Positions 11,268 to 21,435 of a DNA stretch of 64,000 nt are shown one piece after another. The notes beneath the pieces are model-generated. The model saw nothing but the letters and a program-made list of their open reading frames with translations. It was not told where the DNA came from and ran no database searches. The translations under genes and the position numbers were made by a program. Each line of letters starts with the position of its first letter. Position 1 is the first letter of the stretch. Source of the stretch: Cladophialophora immunda (taxonomy: Eukaryota; Ascomycota; Eurotiomycetes; Chaetothyriales; Herpotrichiellaceae); the NCBI RefSeq assembly GCF_000835495.1, contig NW_015622544.1, positions 1,321,704-1,385,703 of the forward strand, written 5' to 3'.

Positions 11268-12628
11268 TCAGCCTGGCTTATGCTGACTTTCTCGCGGATT
11301 GCGATTTTGCGACGGTAGTATATGAGGGTGTTCCTCCTCTTGTTGCATGTTCGCTACCCCTGGATGAGGCTGATACCAGCCTTGGGAGTAAGAGCTGTCA
11401 ACGGATGCAGGCAATTGCTGTATTGCACCAGGGTTCCCCGCCGTCCATCCCTGTTGCACTCTGGTTTGCATGGTTTGATACGAGGTGTGTTCCCGAAAAT
11501 TCGGATGCGTTGGAGGGTGTTGACTTTCAGTGCCCATGGGCACCAGGCTCGAACTGGTCGGCGGTAGTTGCTGCATCTGGCCTGTCATCCCTCTTTCGAA
11601 AGACGGGTACGTGTTTGTTCGGTAGGGGGTTGGGAAGCCAGATGATAATTCGTCAGTTTGGTCCGACGACATCGATCTCGTGGGATGGTTTGCCCAGCCA
11701 TAGGCACCGTTTGGAGCCGCTGTCTGGTAAGGATAAGCCTGATCTTGGGACATTGTTGTCATGGTAGAAGGTAAGGAACTCGGTGCAAATGTTGATGAAT
11801 ATGGCGTGGGTACTGAATGTCCATACGGATGCTGATGCTGCTGATAGAATTGAGGATTGATCGAATCCACGTCAAAGTTCCTCGGTGAGTAGGGAGATGG
11901 AACGAATGCTTGTTGCTGTTGGCGCTGCTGCTGATTAGGATCATATCCATGCGCGAAATCGAAGCCTGGAAGAAGTCAGCACTCAAAGACACAGTCGGAA
12001 TCATGCTCTTACCATGGGCAGACATGGATCTGGAACCTGGATGAAAACCTGGGAACCCGGGACTCTCGTTGGACATGGGAGGAGTGTCCACAGAACCTCT
12101 CGCATAATTTATTTGTTCCATGGAGCTGCTCCTTAAGATACCCCCAGGGGAGGACGATGAGACTGATGCCTCTCCCTCGTTCACCAAGCCATCCGTCGCT
12201 TTCGCCCCTGAGCGTGGCCGTTTCGCGGTCGGCGGATTTTGCGGGTCAATCGGCAAGAAAACACACTCCTTTTTCAGGCGAATGCAATTTTGGCATCGAC
12301 CTGTTGGGTCATTGTAATCAGACATGCAGCGAATCTTGCGCCGTCGACAATGGACTAGTGCTTGGTCAGAATGAATCGCGCACAGGGAAGCCAGGAACAG
12401 AGACTGACCGCATGCGACAGCCGTGCGATGATACCCCAGTTTGTTTCTCTTCTTGTCGGCAGGCGACGGGGGTGGCCCTTCTGCCACCATATCGCGAACA
12501 TTGGGCGATGAGTTACCGCTTTGGATCAAACCAGGCATGTTGAATTGTTCAACCTCCGAGCCAAACTGGTCTTGCGCAGAACCACGTCCCTCTGCGTAAA
12601 ACCCAAAATTATTCCCTCCCTCTTGCAT
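11268..12628 (-). CDS. Zn2Cys6 fungal transcription factor
   Basis: Nuclear DNA-binding regulator. Three exons (12409-12628, 12013-12354, 11268-11965) give 419 residues. The binuclear zinc cluster is C73-x2-C76-x6-C83-x10-C94-x2-C97-x6-C104 in the context HRTAVACVHCRRRKIRC. It is complete only after removing the 54-bp intron (12355-12408, GTCAGT...CTAG with a CTGAC branch). A second 47-bp intron (11966-12012) links SMSAHG to GFDFAHGYDPN. The C-terminal half is low-complexity Q/P/S/Y-rich, probably for activation, and there is no fungal-specific middle homology domain. The start is MQEGGNNFGF; the frame stays open upstream but without an ATG. An 8.8-kb gene-free region lies upstream, suggesting complex regulation. 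The target pathway is unknown. Confidence 0.88.
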
Positions 12629-15578
12629 CTCTTTGGGCTGACAGACGAGCACTACCTGCGCGAAACCAAGGCTAGGCAATGATTGCTTCTAGTCTCTCGT
12701 CTTCCACCACTGTACTCGTCGAGCTGTTGAGCGAGGCAGACTAGCAACATCACTGGTATCGTGGAGCATGGGTCGACATCACAGCCGAGTTGACTTGTCG
12801 CAAAGTGATTGATGGGTTTCAGCGCTGGTTTTGGCTGCGGCCTCGATCAGGCCTGCCAACAGGATTCTCAATTGTAAGTCACAGAGATCAAAGCCTCGTG
12901 AAATCCGAGATCAGTCGCACCGCACAAATATGGCCCGCGGTACTATCTACCACGCATCGGAGAAAAGAGTCGTGGAACGATCTACCCACGTCGCACTGAA
13001 TGCTAAGGCAGACTGGATATTGCTGGAGGAGCTGAATTGGAGGTGATCCCCAAGTCGATGTTGATAGATCAACAAAAGCAATCACACCAAGAGGCCACGA
13101 TTCAGGACGACCCGTTCGATCGTGCAGGAGGGAGTGGAGAGGATTGTCAGCCGTCCGCCGTCCAGATCAGAAATGGAAGAGAAATGAAAAGGACGGTCAG
13201 ATTCAACAAAGGACTCTTGATGGGGGTAGACCGGGATTTGCCCTAGAAGTTGGCTACAGCAGACTGACCAGTGATAGGGATAGGGAAGTGAGGTTCGCAA
13301 GGACTGGGTTCCCTCCTCGTGGATCGTAAAATATTGTCAAGAAAAAGGCCCGCCACAGCCAACAGACTCGGATATCTGCCACAGGCGAATCAACGAAAGA
13401 GACAAGCGCTTTCAACATGCATGACGGGTGGTATATGACTCTCATCGCGTGCGGAAAAGGTATGGTTCAGAATCTCGCATTGGCAGTTTGGACCCCCAGC
13501 TCCTCCCAAATGGCGATTAAAGCCACGAGAGCCAAATAGCCCACCTGCGGAGGAAAGATACGGGTCCAGTGTGCTCGCGCCATTGACTTTTTTAGGCGTT
13601 GACGAAGTTGCTTGAAGAGGATGTGGATGGACGATCGCACGAGGTACTCCCTAATGAGCCAAGGGCAGCCCGGGGCTGGCCCCGGCGAGATGCGAGAACA
13701 ACCCCCAAACAAGTATGCCTGACCTTGGGTCCTTGGGAGACTATGGCTAATACTGAATGGCCAGGAACTATTACAAGATCCACTCGGAGAAAAGCCACAG
13801 TTCGATCATATCTGCGTTCCCAAAGTCCAGAACGCCCGTAAAACGAGGCATTGAAGATCTGGAGATTTAAGATGCGCCCTAGGTGGTGCGGCTGACCATC
13901 TCTAAGTTACCTGGATCGACTCTGAGAAAGTAAAGGCAATACATTGACCAAAGTCGGCGGGTGATGATGCCCATCATTATTTAGCCTGCAACGCCGTACC
14001 TCCCTCTGCCTGGTGTGCCGAGACAAAGCGACAAGGAAGTTCGGTTTCTAAGGAACGATCTGCGCCAACTTGTCTCCACCAATGAAGGAGTGGGAACGGC
14101 TCCCGACAGAAGATTCTAAGAAAACGACAAATACGACGCGACGCACCCCAAAGGGAGTCGTCTGAAGGACCGATCCCGGAAGATGGATCACCGTCAGCCA
14201 CGAGCCTCAGTGACCCGAGTTCTGGCCAGGTTCCGCTGTTCATGGTTGCGATATCATTCCGGAAGGCAAAGCTCAGCTGCTTTTTACCTTGCGAAAGGTC
14301 TCGGAAGGGACTACGACAAGGCCCTACAGGTACGAGGAGTGGTCGGCGTAACTTCAGGAGCTAGACCACAGGTATTTTGGACAGCGAGCTAACCGGCTCT
14401 GACGGATGAATACCTGCATTGATCTTCAAATGTCGCTTCGGTGTCGAGCGAGGGCGCCTTGGAAACCCTCCACTGGAGCCACCGAGCTGGGGTTACCAGT
14501 ACTTAGCCCCCGACTGCCCTGGGCTGATCCTCAAAAGCTAGCGCCACTGGAAGCCGGTCGTGTGGCTTTCATGGGGGTGAAGTTGGCCTCTCCCTAAGGT
14601 GCGGATGGCTCGGTTGAGGGGGGGCGACGCTTCCTCCACTCAAAGTTCATGATCTGAAGAGCATCTATCCATGTGTGACGGTAATTGTGGAGGCTTACGG
14701 AGGCTTGAACACAAACTCTGCTCTAGGGACTCTGCCCCCCTGTGGGCGCGTGGCAGGTGGCACCCCTGCTTGGTGAGTTTGAGACCCAAACCCGACAGTC
14801 CGTGCGTGTGCCGTGCTGAGGTTTAGTCTAACTGGGCCAAGACAGGTTGCAGCTTGCTCCAACGTCTCTATAGCGAAAAGATACAGCGAGCTCGCGACGC
14901 GGTTGGGGGCGGGCGGCTAAAGATGCAGGCAAGACTGGAAGAGTTTCTGCCACGTTTTGCTTGAACTAGGTTGCTTGTACCTGTCAGGCGCATCAAGATC
15001 ACGGCCTCTGCGAATGCCACTCACGTCACCACCCCAAGGCCATGCACCTATTTTGTCAGCAAGTCTTAACCGAGAAAGTGGCGTGTGTGCGAGTGCATGG
15101 AGTCGACCCTTGACCCACTCGAGCATCAAGTCGGTCAAAGCCTCGTGCTGGCCGAGATAGACGCAATCAGGTTAGTGAGCAACCCTCCCAGCGTCTAAAG
15201 GAGCCTCGTAAGTGGTTTTGGGTGCGCAGTGGTGGTGGCAACTCTCCTCTTCGCACTGACTTCCTCGCTTAGCATGGCGACTATCATTGCCCATCGCGGC
15301 ATAATTCATCTTAGCCCGGACGCCATGGAGGCGGAGGTATACGGAACAAAAGGCCAACCATTGCTCGTATCCCGGAGGCGAAACTTGCTGAGGGGTCACC
15401 GGTCAATGAGAGAACAAGCAACTGTGGGAAAAGATTCCAGACGTCCAAACCATAATGTGGCGGTGTCTAATGCGGCTCTCCTCCAAACCCCTGGGAACAG
15501 ATCTTCCAGGGACGCTGTCCAGGGATTCTAGACTGCACGGAAATGTCGTCCGGCTCGACCGACAGTTGATGCCATGGT

Positions 15579-15598
15579 CAGTAGCTTCGAAGCTACTG
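15579..15598. repeat. Perfect 20-bp palindrome
   Basis: The half-site CAGTAGCTTC is followed directly by its exact reverse complement, with no spacer. It could be a binding site for a dimeric factor, a small hairpin, or chance. It lies in the gene-free interval. Confidence 0.5.
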
Positions 15599-16010
15599 CC
15601 CTGCTATCCACTGTGAGATCCCTGTACATTCTGCAACCAAATGGTTAGCGGCACACCTTTCTCAACCAAAAAGTCAGTCGTCCGTCACTGCGTTTTGGAC
15701 TACTACACCACTTGCCCAAGTGTCGACCTCTTTTTCCACGTGGACCGAGCACCTTGTGGCACCTAGCTCCCAGGTAAGGAACGCTCTAAGGGGCAGCGAT
15801 GAGCACCACACCCCCTCCACAGGAGCTGCAGGTTTGATTGTTCTCCAGACGCGAGAAGGGTGAGCTCGGAGTCATCGAAACCGCGAAGCTCGCTCGAGGG
15901 ACCCCGAACGCGTTGAGGCGAATGTATCGTCAATTCATACCTTCGCTTCATTCCTGATCATGCCTATTCTGGGAGTGTGGACTTTGTAGTAGGGAGCAAT
16001 TGAAAGCTGG

Positions 16011-16628
16011 ATGCCTGAAAGCGATATGCAGAACTCTTTTTCCCAGAGACAGACTAGGATTGCCGGGGCTCATGCTGGTCCGAGAGGAAATGCACCAGCC
16101 GAAGGCGATGCAGAAGCAGCTCTTCCTGTGCGGATGAGGCCCTGGCTGGAGCCATCAGAAATCCTTCATTTCCCACGCTGTTTGCATCTTGCCATGTGGT
16201 TTTTTCGGCCTACTGAGACGCCAAAAAGGAGCCAGCTCCTAATGGCACCGCACCGCAAAGGTCCGCAATGCCGTCCTCCCATTTACCCGGTTTCGCCAAA
16301 GTGGTTGATTTCGCATGGCCAGATCATGGCAAATGGCCGCGTCCGACCATGCAAGACTTGGATATCTGGCATCAATGGCGGTTCCCCGAGATTGCTGGTG
16401 CCTTTGGATAGCATTTCGATAGGCTTTTCGGCCGACGATCAACTACTCGTGCTCAGCGAGGAGGTCCTCCCCCCTACTACTCGGCACAGTACTAGACACA
16501 ACCTCCTGCACGCTTCGGAGTTCGGCAGAGTGGCCAGGCAGGGATTACCAGTTGGAGGCCAGCTCCTTGTCGATCTTTGCAGTCAGTACCGCCTCATTTT
16601 ACAAGAAACTAACCAATGTGTGAAGTGA
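16011..16628 (+). CDS. Unsupported open frame, hypothetical protein of 205 residues
   Basis: The longest ATG-initiated frame in the 12.6-21.4 kb interval. It contains no motif I recognise, no signal peptide, and its amino-acid composition is not distinctive. Third codon positions show no clear G/C preference, unlike the firm genes in this window. Most likely a chance frame; listed only so that the interval is not silently blank. Confidence 0.12.
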   Translation: MPESDMQNSFSQRQTRIAGAHAGPRGNAPAEGDAEAALPVRMRPWLEPSEILHFPRCLHLAMWFFRPTETPKRSQLLMAPHRKGPQCRPPIYPVSPKWLISHGQIMANGRVRPCKTWISGINGGSPRLLVPLDSISIGFSADDQLLVLSEEVLPPTTRHSTRHNLLHASEFGRVARQGLPVGGQLLVDLCSQYRLILQETNQCVK

Positions 16629-16967
16629 TAAGCTCGCAACAGCTCAACCAGAACGTCTGCTGCCGCTAATCCATGCCAGAGTCGGGTTCACAAAACTAAG
16701 CTGAACAGCGATCATCCACTCCTGCTGGGCGGAAGAGACCAAGGTTTGCCCCGGCGAATCTTTCTCTCTCTTTCTCTCCCCGACTACTCGCTTGGGAAAT
16801 TCAGAAGATACACAGGTGGAAGTCTGTTTGAGAAGCAGAGTACATGATTTGACCACTGCTCTCACAGTATCAGACTCCTGGGTTCCCCATGACCAAGTCC
16901 TACGAGGTTGTGTCTGTCTATCTGTTGCCCTGGTGGATCATAGCCCTCAGAGTCTTCGTCATCTATT

Positions 16968-16975
16968 TATAAAAA
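16968..16975 (+). promoter_or_regulatory. Candidate TATA box
   Basis: TATAAAAA within CTATTTATAAAAAG, 79 bases before the ATG at 17047, at a spacing suitable for a short leader rich in C, A and T. It is the main reason to take the following short frame seriously. Confidence 0.35.
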
Positions 16976-17046
16976 GAGAGTTTAGTGGGCTGGTAGTGGC
17001 AGATTCATCGCATCAGACCACCACTCCTTCTACTACTAAGATTTCA

Positions 17047-17286
17047 ATGCCTCCGCCTGTCCAGGATGGGGGGAGAAGCGAGAAACTTCTTGATGCCCGA
17101 CTTTCGGCTGCAGCAGGCCCCTTACACAAGGCACTGGAACCGTCGAACTCTACTTTGCATTCCGCCCCAACTATGACCCAGCTTGCCGACGGTACAGCGG
17201 CTTGGTTTGGTGCCCTATCTGCCTCTGAGCAACGCCTGAGACCCAACACGGCGTTTCAACAAGCGGTCGATAGGCAAGCTACCTAG
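17047..17286 (+). CDS. Possible small protein, 79 residues
   Basis: An ATG frame starting MPPPVQDGGRSEKLLDARLS and ending with TAG. It is soluble-looking and rich in A, L, S and T, with no motif recognised. The support is contextual: a canonical TATA element 79 bases upstream and a pyrimidine-tinged stretch between. The bases before the ATG (TTTCA) are not a strong initiation context. It could be a real short gene or part of a non-coding transcript. Confidence 0.22.
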   Translation: MPPPVQDGGRSEKLLDARLSAAAGPLHKALEPSNSTLHSAPTMTQLADGTAAWFGALSASEQRLRPNTAFQQAVDRQAT

Positions 17287-18311
17287 GACAGCATTTTCGT
17301 CACAGGCAATTGGAACTTCACTTTTACCAACACAAAAATACGGTTCCTAGCGTATGCTCTTGTTGGATTTTCACGTCAAAGGTTTCGGTTTATTTGGGGT
17401 GGCTGAGAACACATCTAGGAAAGTACCTAGGGCGGTTTGTCGCCGGGGGACTATGCCCGCGCAGGATGGGCGAACAGGCGAGACGATTTCTGTTTTTAAC
17501 AAGACACCTTGACGCCGCAAATCCAACCCCTTAAGGACGCCTACCGGCTTCTGATCCCAACCGAGCTTGGCATCGAGATCGAATGCTCAGCAGAAGGATG
17601 GCTTGGGTGGACTTCCTCTTTCCTCAACGGCTGACAATGCCTGTTTGTCTCACCGTGTTGGGGGGAGAGCACACAGGGCATAGAGCTGATCTCTCCCTAA
17701 AGCCGGCGCTATCATGTGTACCTCCGTTAGGGGAGTGTGCCCGGTCGATCGAAGGAGTTGATCACCACCAATGTACCTATGGAGTACGTGTACGGCACCA
17801 TTTCACGCCAAACGCTTTCCCCTCTCTTTAGGGATGTGGGTTAGGTTAGGTCGAGTGGCTCGCAGAGCGTCGTAGGGAGGAGTAAAGACGACATCGCCGT
17901 CATTAGGGGAAAACCAGCGACCATCAGCCAACCAAGTCCATCCGCAGAGAGGAGAGACGAAAGACGCACCGTTGCATGTCAAGAGCGGATACTCATGGAT
18001 ATTCGCCAAGTGGCAATGCAATCAGAACCTGATCTGGACATGATGGCGTGGTTGGGTCACTGGGTTCGTCGATCTGATTCCCCAGCATCCGAGGGCTCAT
18101 TTTCAAACGTGTCTGCCTTGGGGAGTGGTGATGATTTGTGTATGTGAGACAGAGGACAGTCTCGTTCTGTGCTAACCCGGGGAGGGCATATCCAAGAATT
18201 CCAAAAATGGAGGAACAAGACCCAGACATTCGAGACGATCGACTAGGAGCGCATGGTAGAGAAGAATCGGGGATGGTCCCTTTCCCGAAACGTGTCCGGA
18301 ACTAATCTCGA

Positions 18312-18353
18312 CTGGCTGCTCTGGCTGCGCTGGCTGCGCTGGCTGCGCTGGCC
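18312..18353 (+). repeat. 9-bp tandem repeat, about 4.7 copies
   Basis: CTGGCTGCT followed by three copies of CTGGCTGCG and a partial copy CTGGCC. A minisatellite with nearly perfect units in non-coding DNA; copy number is likely to vary between strains. Confidence 0.8.
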
Positions 18354-18957
18354 AGGGTCCCTGGGGATCCTTGGACCTCATTCACTTGTACGACATCCCT
18401 AATATTATTGCTTTGTCTGCGCCCCTCTCTTCTCGCACCTGGGCGCAGTCAATGACTTTCTTCTTCTTGCACTCGGCAACAGTCAATGACTTCCCTGCCT
18501 TTGCTCTACCATCACCAGGCCTCTTCTCCTGGGCTTCATCGATCCCTCGAGCACTCTGCTGCTGCTGCAAGCTGGTCGACCACTCTGGCGACCCCAGGTC
18601 AAGTTCTAGGCCAGATCTTCTCCCTCTTCTCCTCTCCAGACTCACCACTAGCACATCCGAATCCCTAGCCCGTTCACGCTGCCAGAAAAGCTAAGCTGTT
18701 TGCTCTCTAGGTGATCCGTACAGCCATACCGAACCCCGCTCTCACGAATCCACTCGCCTCCTGGCAAATCCCTCGGGTCTGCAGCGATCGTGGCGAACGG
18801 CCGTTGAACACCTCCAACGGCAGGGACATGTTGATTGTGTCACAACACCACTGAATTCCATCCTGGCCCCCCCTGTCCGAGCCTGTAGTCTATGACTGCA
18901 TCCAGTTATTCGCACGATCGGAAAAGCTGAATGATCTCCCTGGTCTAGAACATCATC

Positions 18958-19080
18958 ATGCAGTTCGTGCCTTTTTGTCTTCTACTCTCCTGCAGTGCCG
19001 GGGACTCGACCAAGCCACTTTTGGACGACGACAACCAAGCCTTCTGCCTTTCTATCTGCTTACCCCGGAGGATTCGCTAA
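18958..19080 (+). CDS. Possible short secreted peptide, 40 residues
   Basis: The ATG frame reads MQFVPFCLLLSCSAGDSTK and ends after a basic CLPRRIR tail. The first 14 residues look like a compact signal peptide with a plausible cut after SCSA. The mature part would have about 26 residues with two cysteines (FCLSICL). It follows a long pyrimidine-rich stretch (18420-18700) that could be a leader. There is no family match, and the frame is short enough to be chance. Confidence 0.18.
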   Translation: MQFVPFCLLLSCSAGDSTKPLLDDDNQAFCLSICLPRRIR

Positions 19081-19713
19081 GGCAGATATTTCCGATAGCT
19101 GCCTCTCAGAGTGAAACATCCGAAGTGGAAGTTCTACGTTTGCCAAATAGTCCAATATCGTACAATTTAGTGTCGTCGAGAGCTGCAATGCGACCACAAC
19201 TTAAGCCTACAAACGCAGCCTAAAAGAAACTCTTCCAGAGGAGTGTGGCTACCACACTTTGCATACTAGTGTTGGCCATTGCTTGAAAGTGAAAAAAGGG
19301 GGACCTTTAGCCTGCTCAAATCGCTTTTTGGATACAGAGTCTAGACTCCTGTCTACTGTACCGAGTCCTCTCGCGAGACATCTTTCACCCAAAGTCACAC
19401 ACAGGATCACAGGTCACAAACCAAGGCAGACTCGCACTTCTAGATTCACGGCGCCTCCGTGGCCCTGAGGACACCACGGTCAGTTTCATCTTCATTCATT
19501 TGACAACATGGTTTGGGTTGTGCCAGCGAACGTGTCCCTCCAGGTTGCAGGAGCCAGGAACTTGGATTGGCGCCGTTGCGTCCTCGACCCATCCATCTCT
19601 CTAATTTCCACCACTCAGTCGCGCTCTCTCGGTGTCCAGCTGAGCCCGTGCATGCTCTTCTCCTCATACTTTCGAGGGCCAGCGTCCTGTCAGTGCTTTA
19701 GGGAGGATGTCAC

Positions 19714-19721
19714 TGACGTCA
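19714..19721. promoter_or_regulatory. CRE/ATF-type octamer TGACGTCA
   Basis: The perfect palindromic bZIP site bound by Atf1/AtfA-type factors. No gene start is visible nearby, so it may be chance or may serve an unseen transcript. Confidence 0.3.
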
Positions 19722-20538
19722 ACACCCGCCGCGGAGTGTTCTGGATCGACATGTTGCACATGGCAAGAGATGGGCAGATGGGAATGCAAAAGGCCAAGAA
19801 CATGTATCGTCACTGAGGTCGTTGACTATGGCGGTGCGATCTGCTGTTCTCTTGCGATAACAGGAGCAGCTTCGACCAGAACAACTCGCCACAAGTGTCA
19901 AAGTTCCGACCCTCCTTTTCCCAATGGCTCCAAAAGGCGGCCTCATGCATGCCCTTTGGTGCATGGATGTAGTCTCGCAGCTGACCCCGCCAGACTCATC
20001 TTGTCATGCTCCCTCTTGAATGATGCTGATGAAAAGCGCCGAGGACCGCGCTCCACGTGCAAATCGGACTTGGACCGTCGTTCAAACTACCCCGAGGTCC
20101 TTTTGTGGCACAGGTGTTCATCCCCGTGCAGAAGAGTGAGCATGTTTGATCGCCCTTGTAGAGGGAAAGAGAAAGATGGCGTTGCTCTTATTCACACCCA
20201 CAACTGGTTTTCAAAAAGGTCCCCCGTTGGGCGTGCAGCACAGTAGCCGGATTCCCAACTAATTGCGGGCTTTCCTTTTCGCGCAACATAAGGAACTCAT
20301 GCCAGCCAGAACAACCAGCCAAGTGTTGCTCTCGTGCCACACAAGAGAAAGATTTACCACTGACAAGACCCTGCAGGGAGTGGAGTGAGTAGCAGCCACA
20401 GAGGAGCGGCATGCTGACTTGACGACCCAGTGATCGACTGTGGCTACAGCTGCTACGACCTCTCTTTGCCCCTTGCCCCCGTTCCCTATGCCTTGCCCTC
20501 TTGTCTCTGACCGTGCGGAACAAAGAGGACGAGATGCA

Positions 20539-20556
20539 CGTGTGTGTGTGTGTGTG
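20539..20556 (+). repeat. TG dinucleotide microsatellite
   Basis: About nine TG units in non-coding DNA. A simple repeat with no function implied. Confidence 0.8.
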
Positions 20557-20997
20557 ATATAACTTCCCGAACTGAACAGGCAACAGCCAGTAGCTGCAAG
20601 GCCTCGAGATCGCTCTCGCGCCGTATACGTAGAGACAGCCTAGCTGCGTCGATTGCCGTTTCGAGTCCCTCTCCTCCGCATACTTCTCTCCTCTCGTCAC
20701 GATCCTTGGTTTCTTGATGAGGGAGTAGCAGATGCATGCACACGGCGGCATCGGCGCATGATCCCGGGCTGGTGTTGGACACAGGAGAAAAGGAGCACAT
20801 GATACATAGGTATCGATCGATGAGCCATTCGTGGTTGTCAGGAGTACTACATGCCTCGTTATGGATTGTACGTGAAAGACCGACAGAAATTAAGATCAAA
20901 GACGCGTTCGTTGCAAGCTTGGCCCAGTAGGCCCGGCCGGCTGAGACTCGTTCAACGAAAGGATCCCAAGGTCCCAAACTTCGACTTGGCTCCAAAT

Positions 20998-21027
20998 TGA
21001 TAGATTGATAGATAGATGGGTAGATAG
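20998..21027 (+). repeat. GATA-rich simple repeat with four HGATAR motifs
   Basis: Two TGATAG and two AGATAG hexamers occur in 30 bases. These match the AreA-type GATA factor consensus, but the stretch is also a plain degenerate tetranucleotide repeat. It sits about 410 bases beyond the stop codon of the 21436 gene, not in an obvious promoter. Confidence 0.5.
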
Positions 21028-21435
21028 GTTGAAGGTTTCCTTTCCTCGCTCGTCCCTTGCTTGCTTGATCCTGTCCCGGCGCGCCTCGTTCCGTTCTTCA
21101 TGTCGTGATAAGTTCGTGAAATGGTAAGTATGGTTCGAGGTTCCTCAATCCTCTCGTCCCGATCCACGAAGCACAACCACCCCCCCCCCCTAGATTCTCT
21201 TTTCTGTTTCTCCTCCCATTTTGCCTCGACCTGAGCCTCGACCCGGCTTTTGGCTTGTCTTGTCCACCTTCTCCTTTGGTTCGCGCGAAGAGGCCCGCCG
21301 CGTCTTTTTCCTTGAACGCCTAAGGTCCTCGATCAACAACAGAGTCCTCCACACCCACACACCCACTCCGTCCGGGGGCCGTGGCACCCCGTCACCCACG
21401 CACAGCTAGGAGAAAGAGACGGCAAAAGGTAAGGC

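Larger units (their letters stand above)
12629..21435. other. Very long gene-poor interval upstream of the Zn2Cys6 gene
   Basis: About 8.8 kb in which I find no domain-bearing or convincingly spliced gene. Base composition is similar to the flanks, so it does not look like an AT-rich, RIP-mutated transposon. Contents that can be pointed to: a 205-codon frame (16011), a TATA-preceded 79-codon frame (17047), a 40-codon secretory-like frame (18958), a 20-base palindrome (15579), a 9-bp tandem repeat (18312), a TG microsatellite (20539), a CRE-like octamer (19714) and a GATA cluster (20998). It may hold long regulatory or non-coding transcribed sequence. Confidence 0.45.

Noticed and set aside
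19707..20246. A 179-codon plus-strand frame in the gene-free interval
   Set aside because: Cysteine- and arginine-rich composition typical of random frames; no motif or transcription signals.
20998..21027. GATA cluster as an AreA target
   Set aside because: It is a degenerate tetranucleotide repeat in a 3' flank, not upstream of a visible gene, so functional use cannot be claimed.
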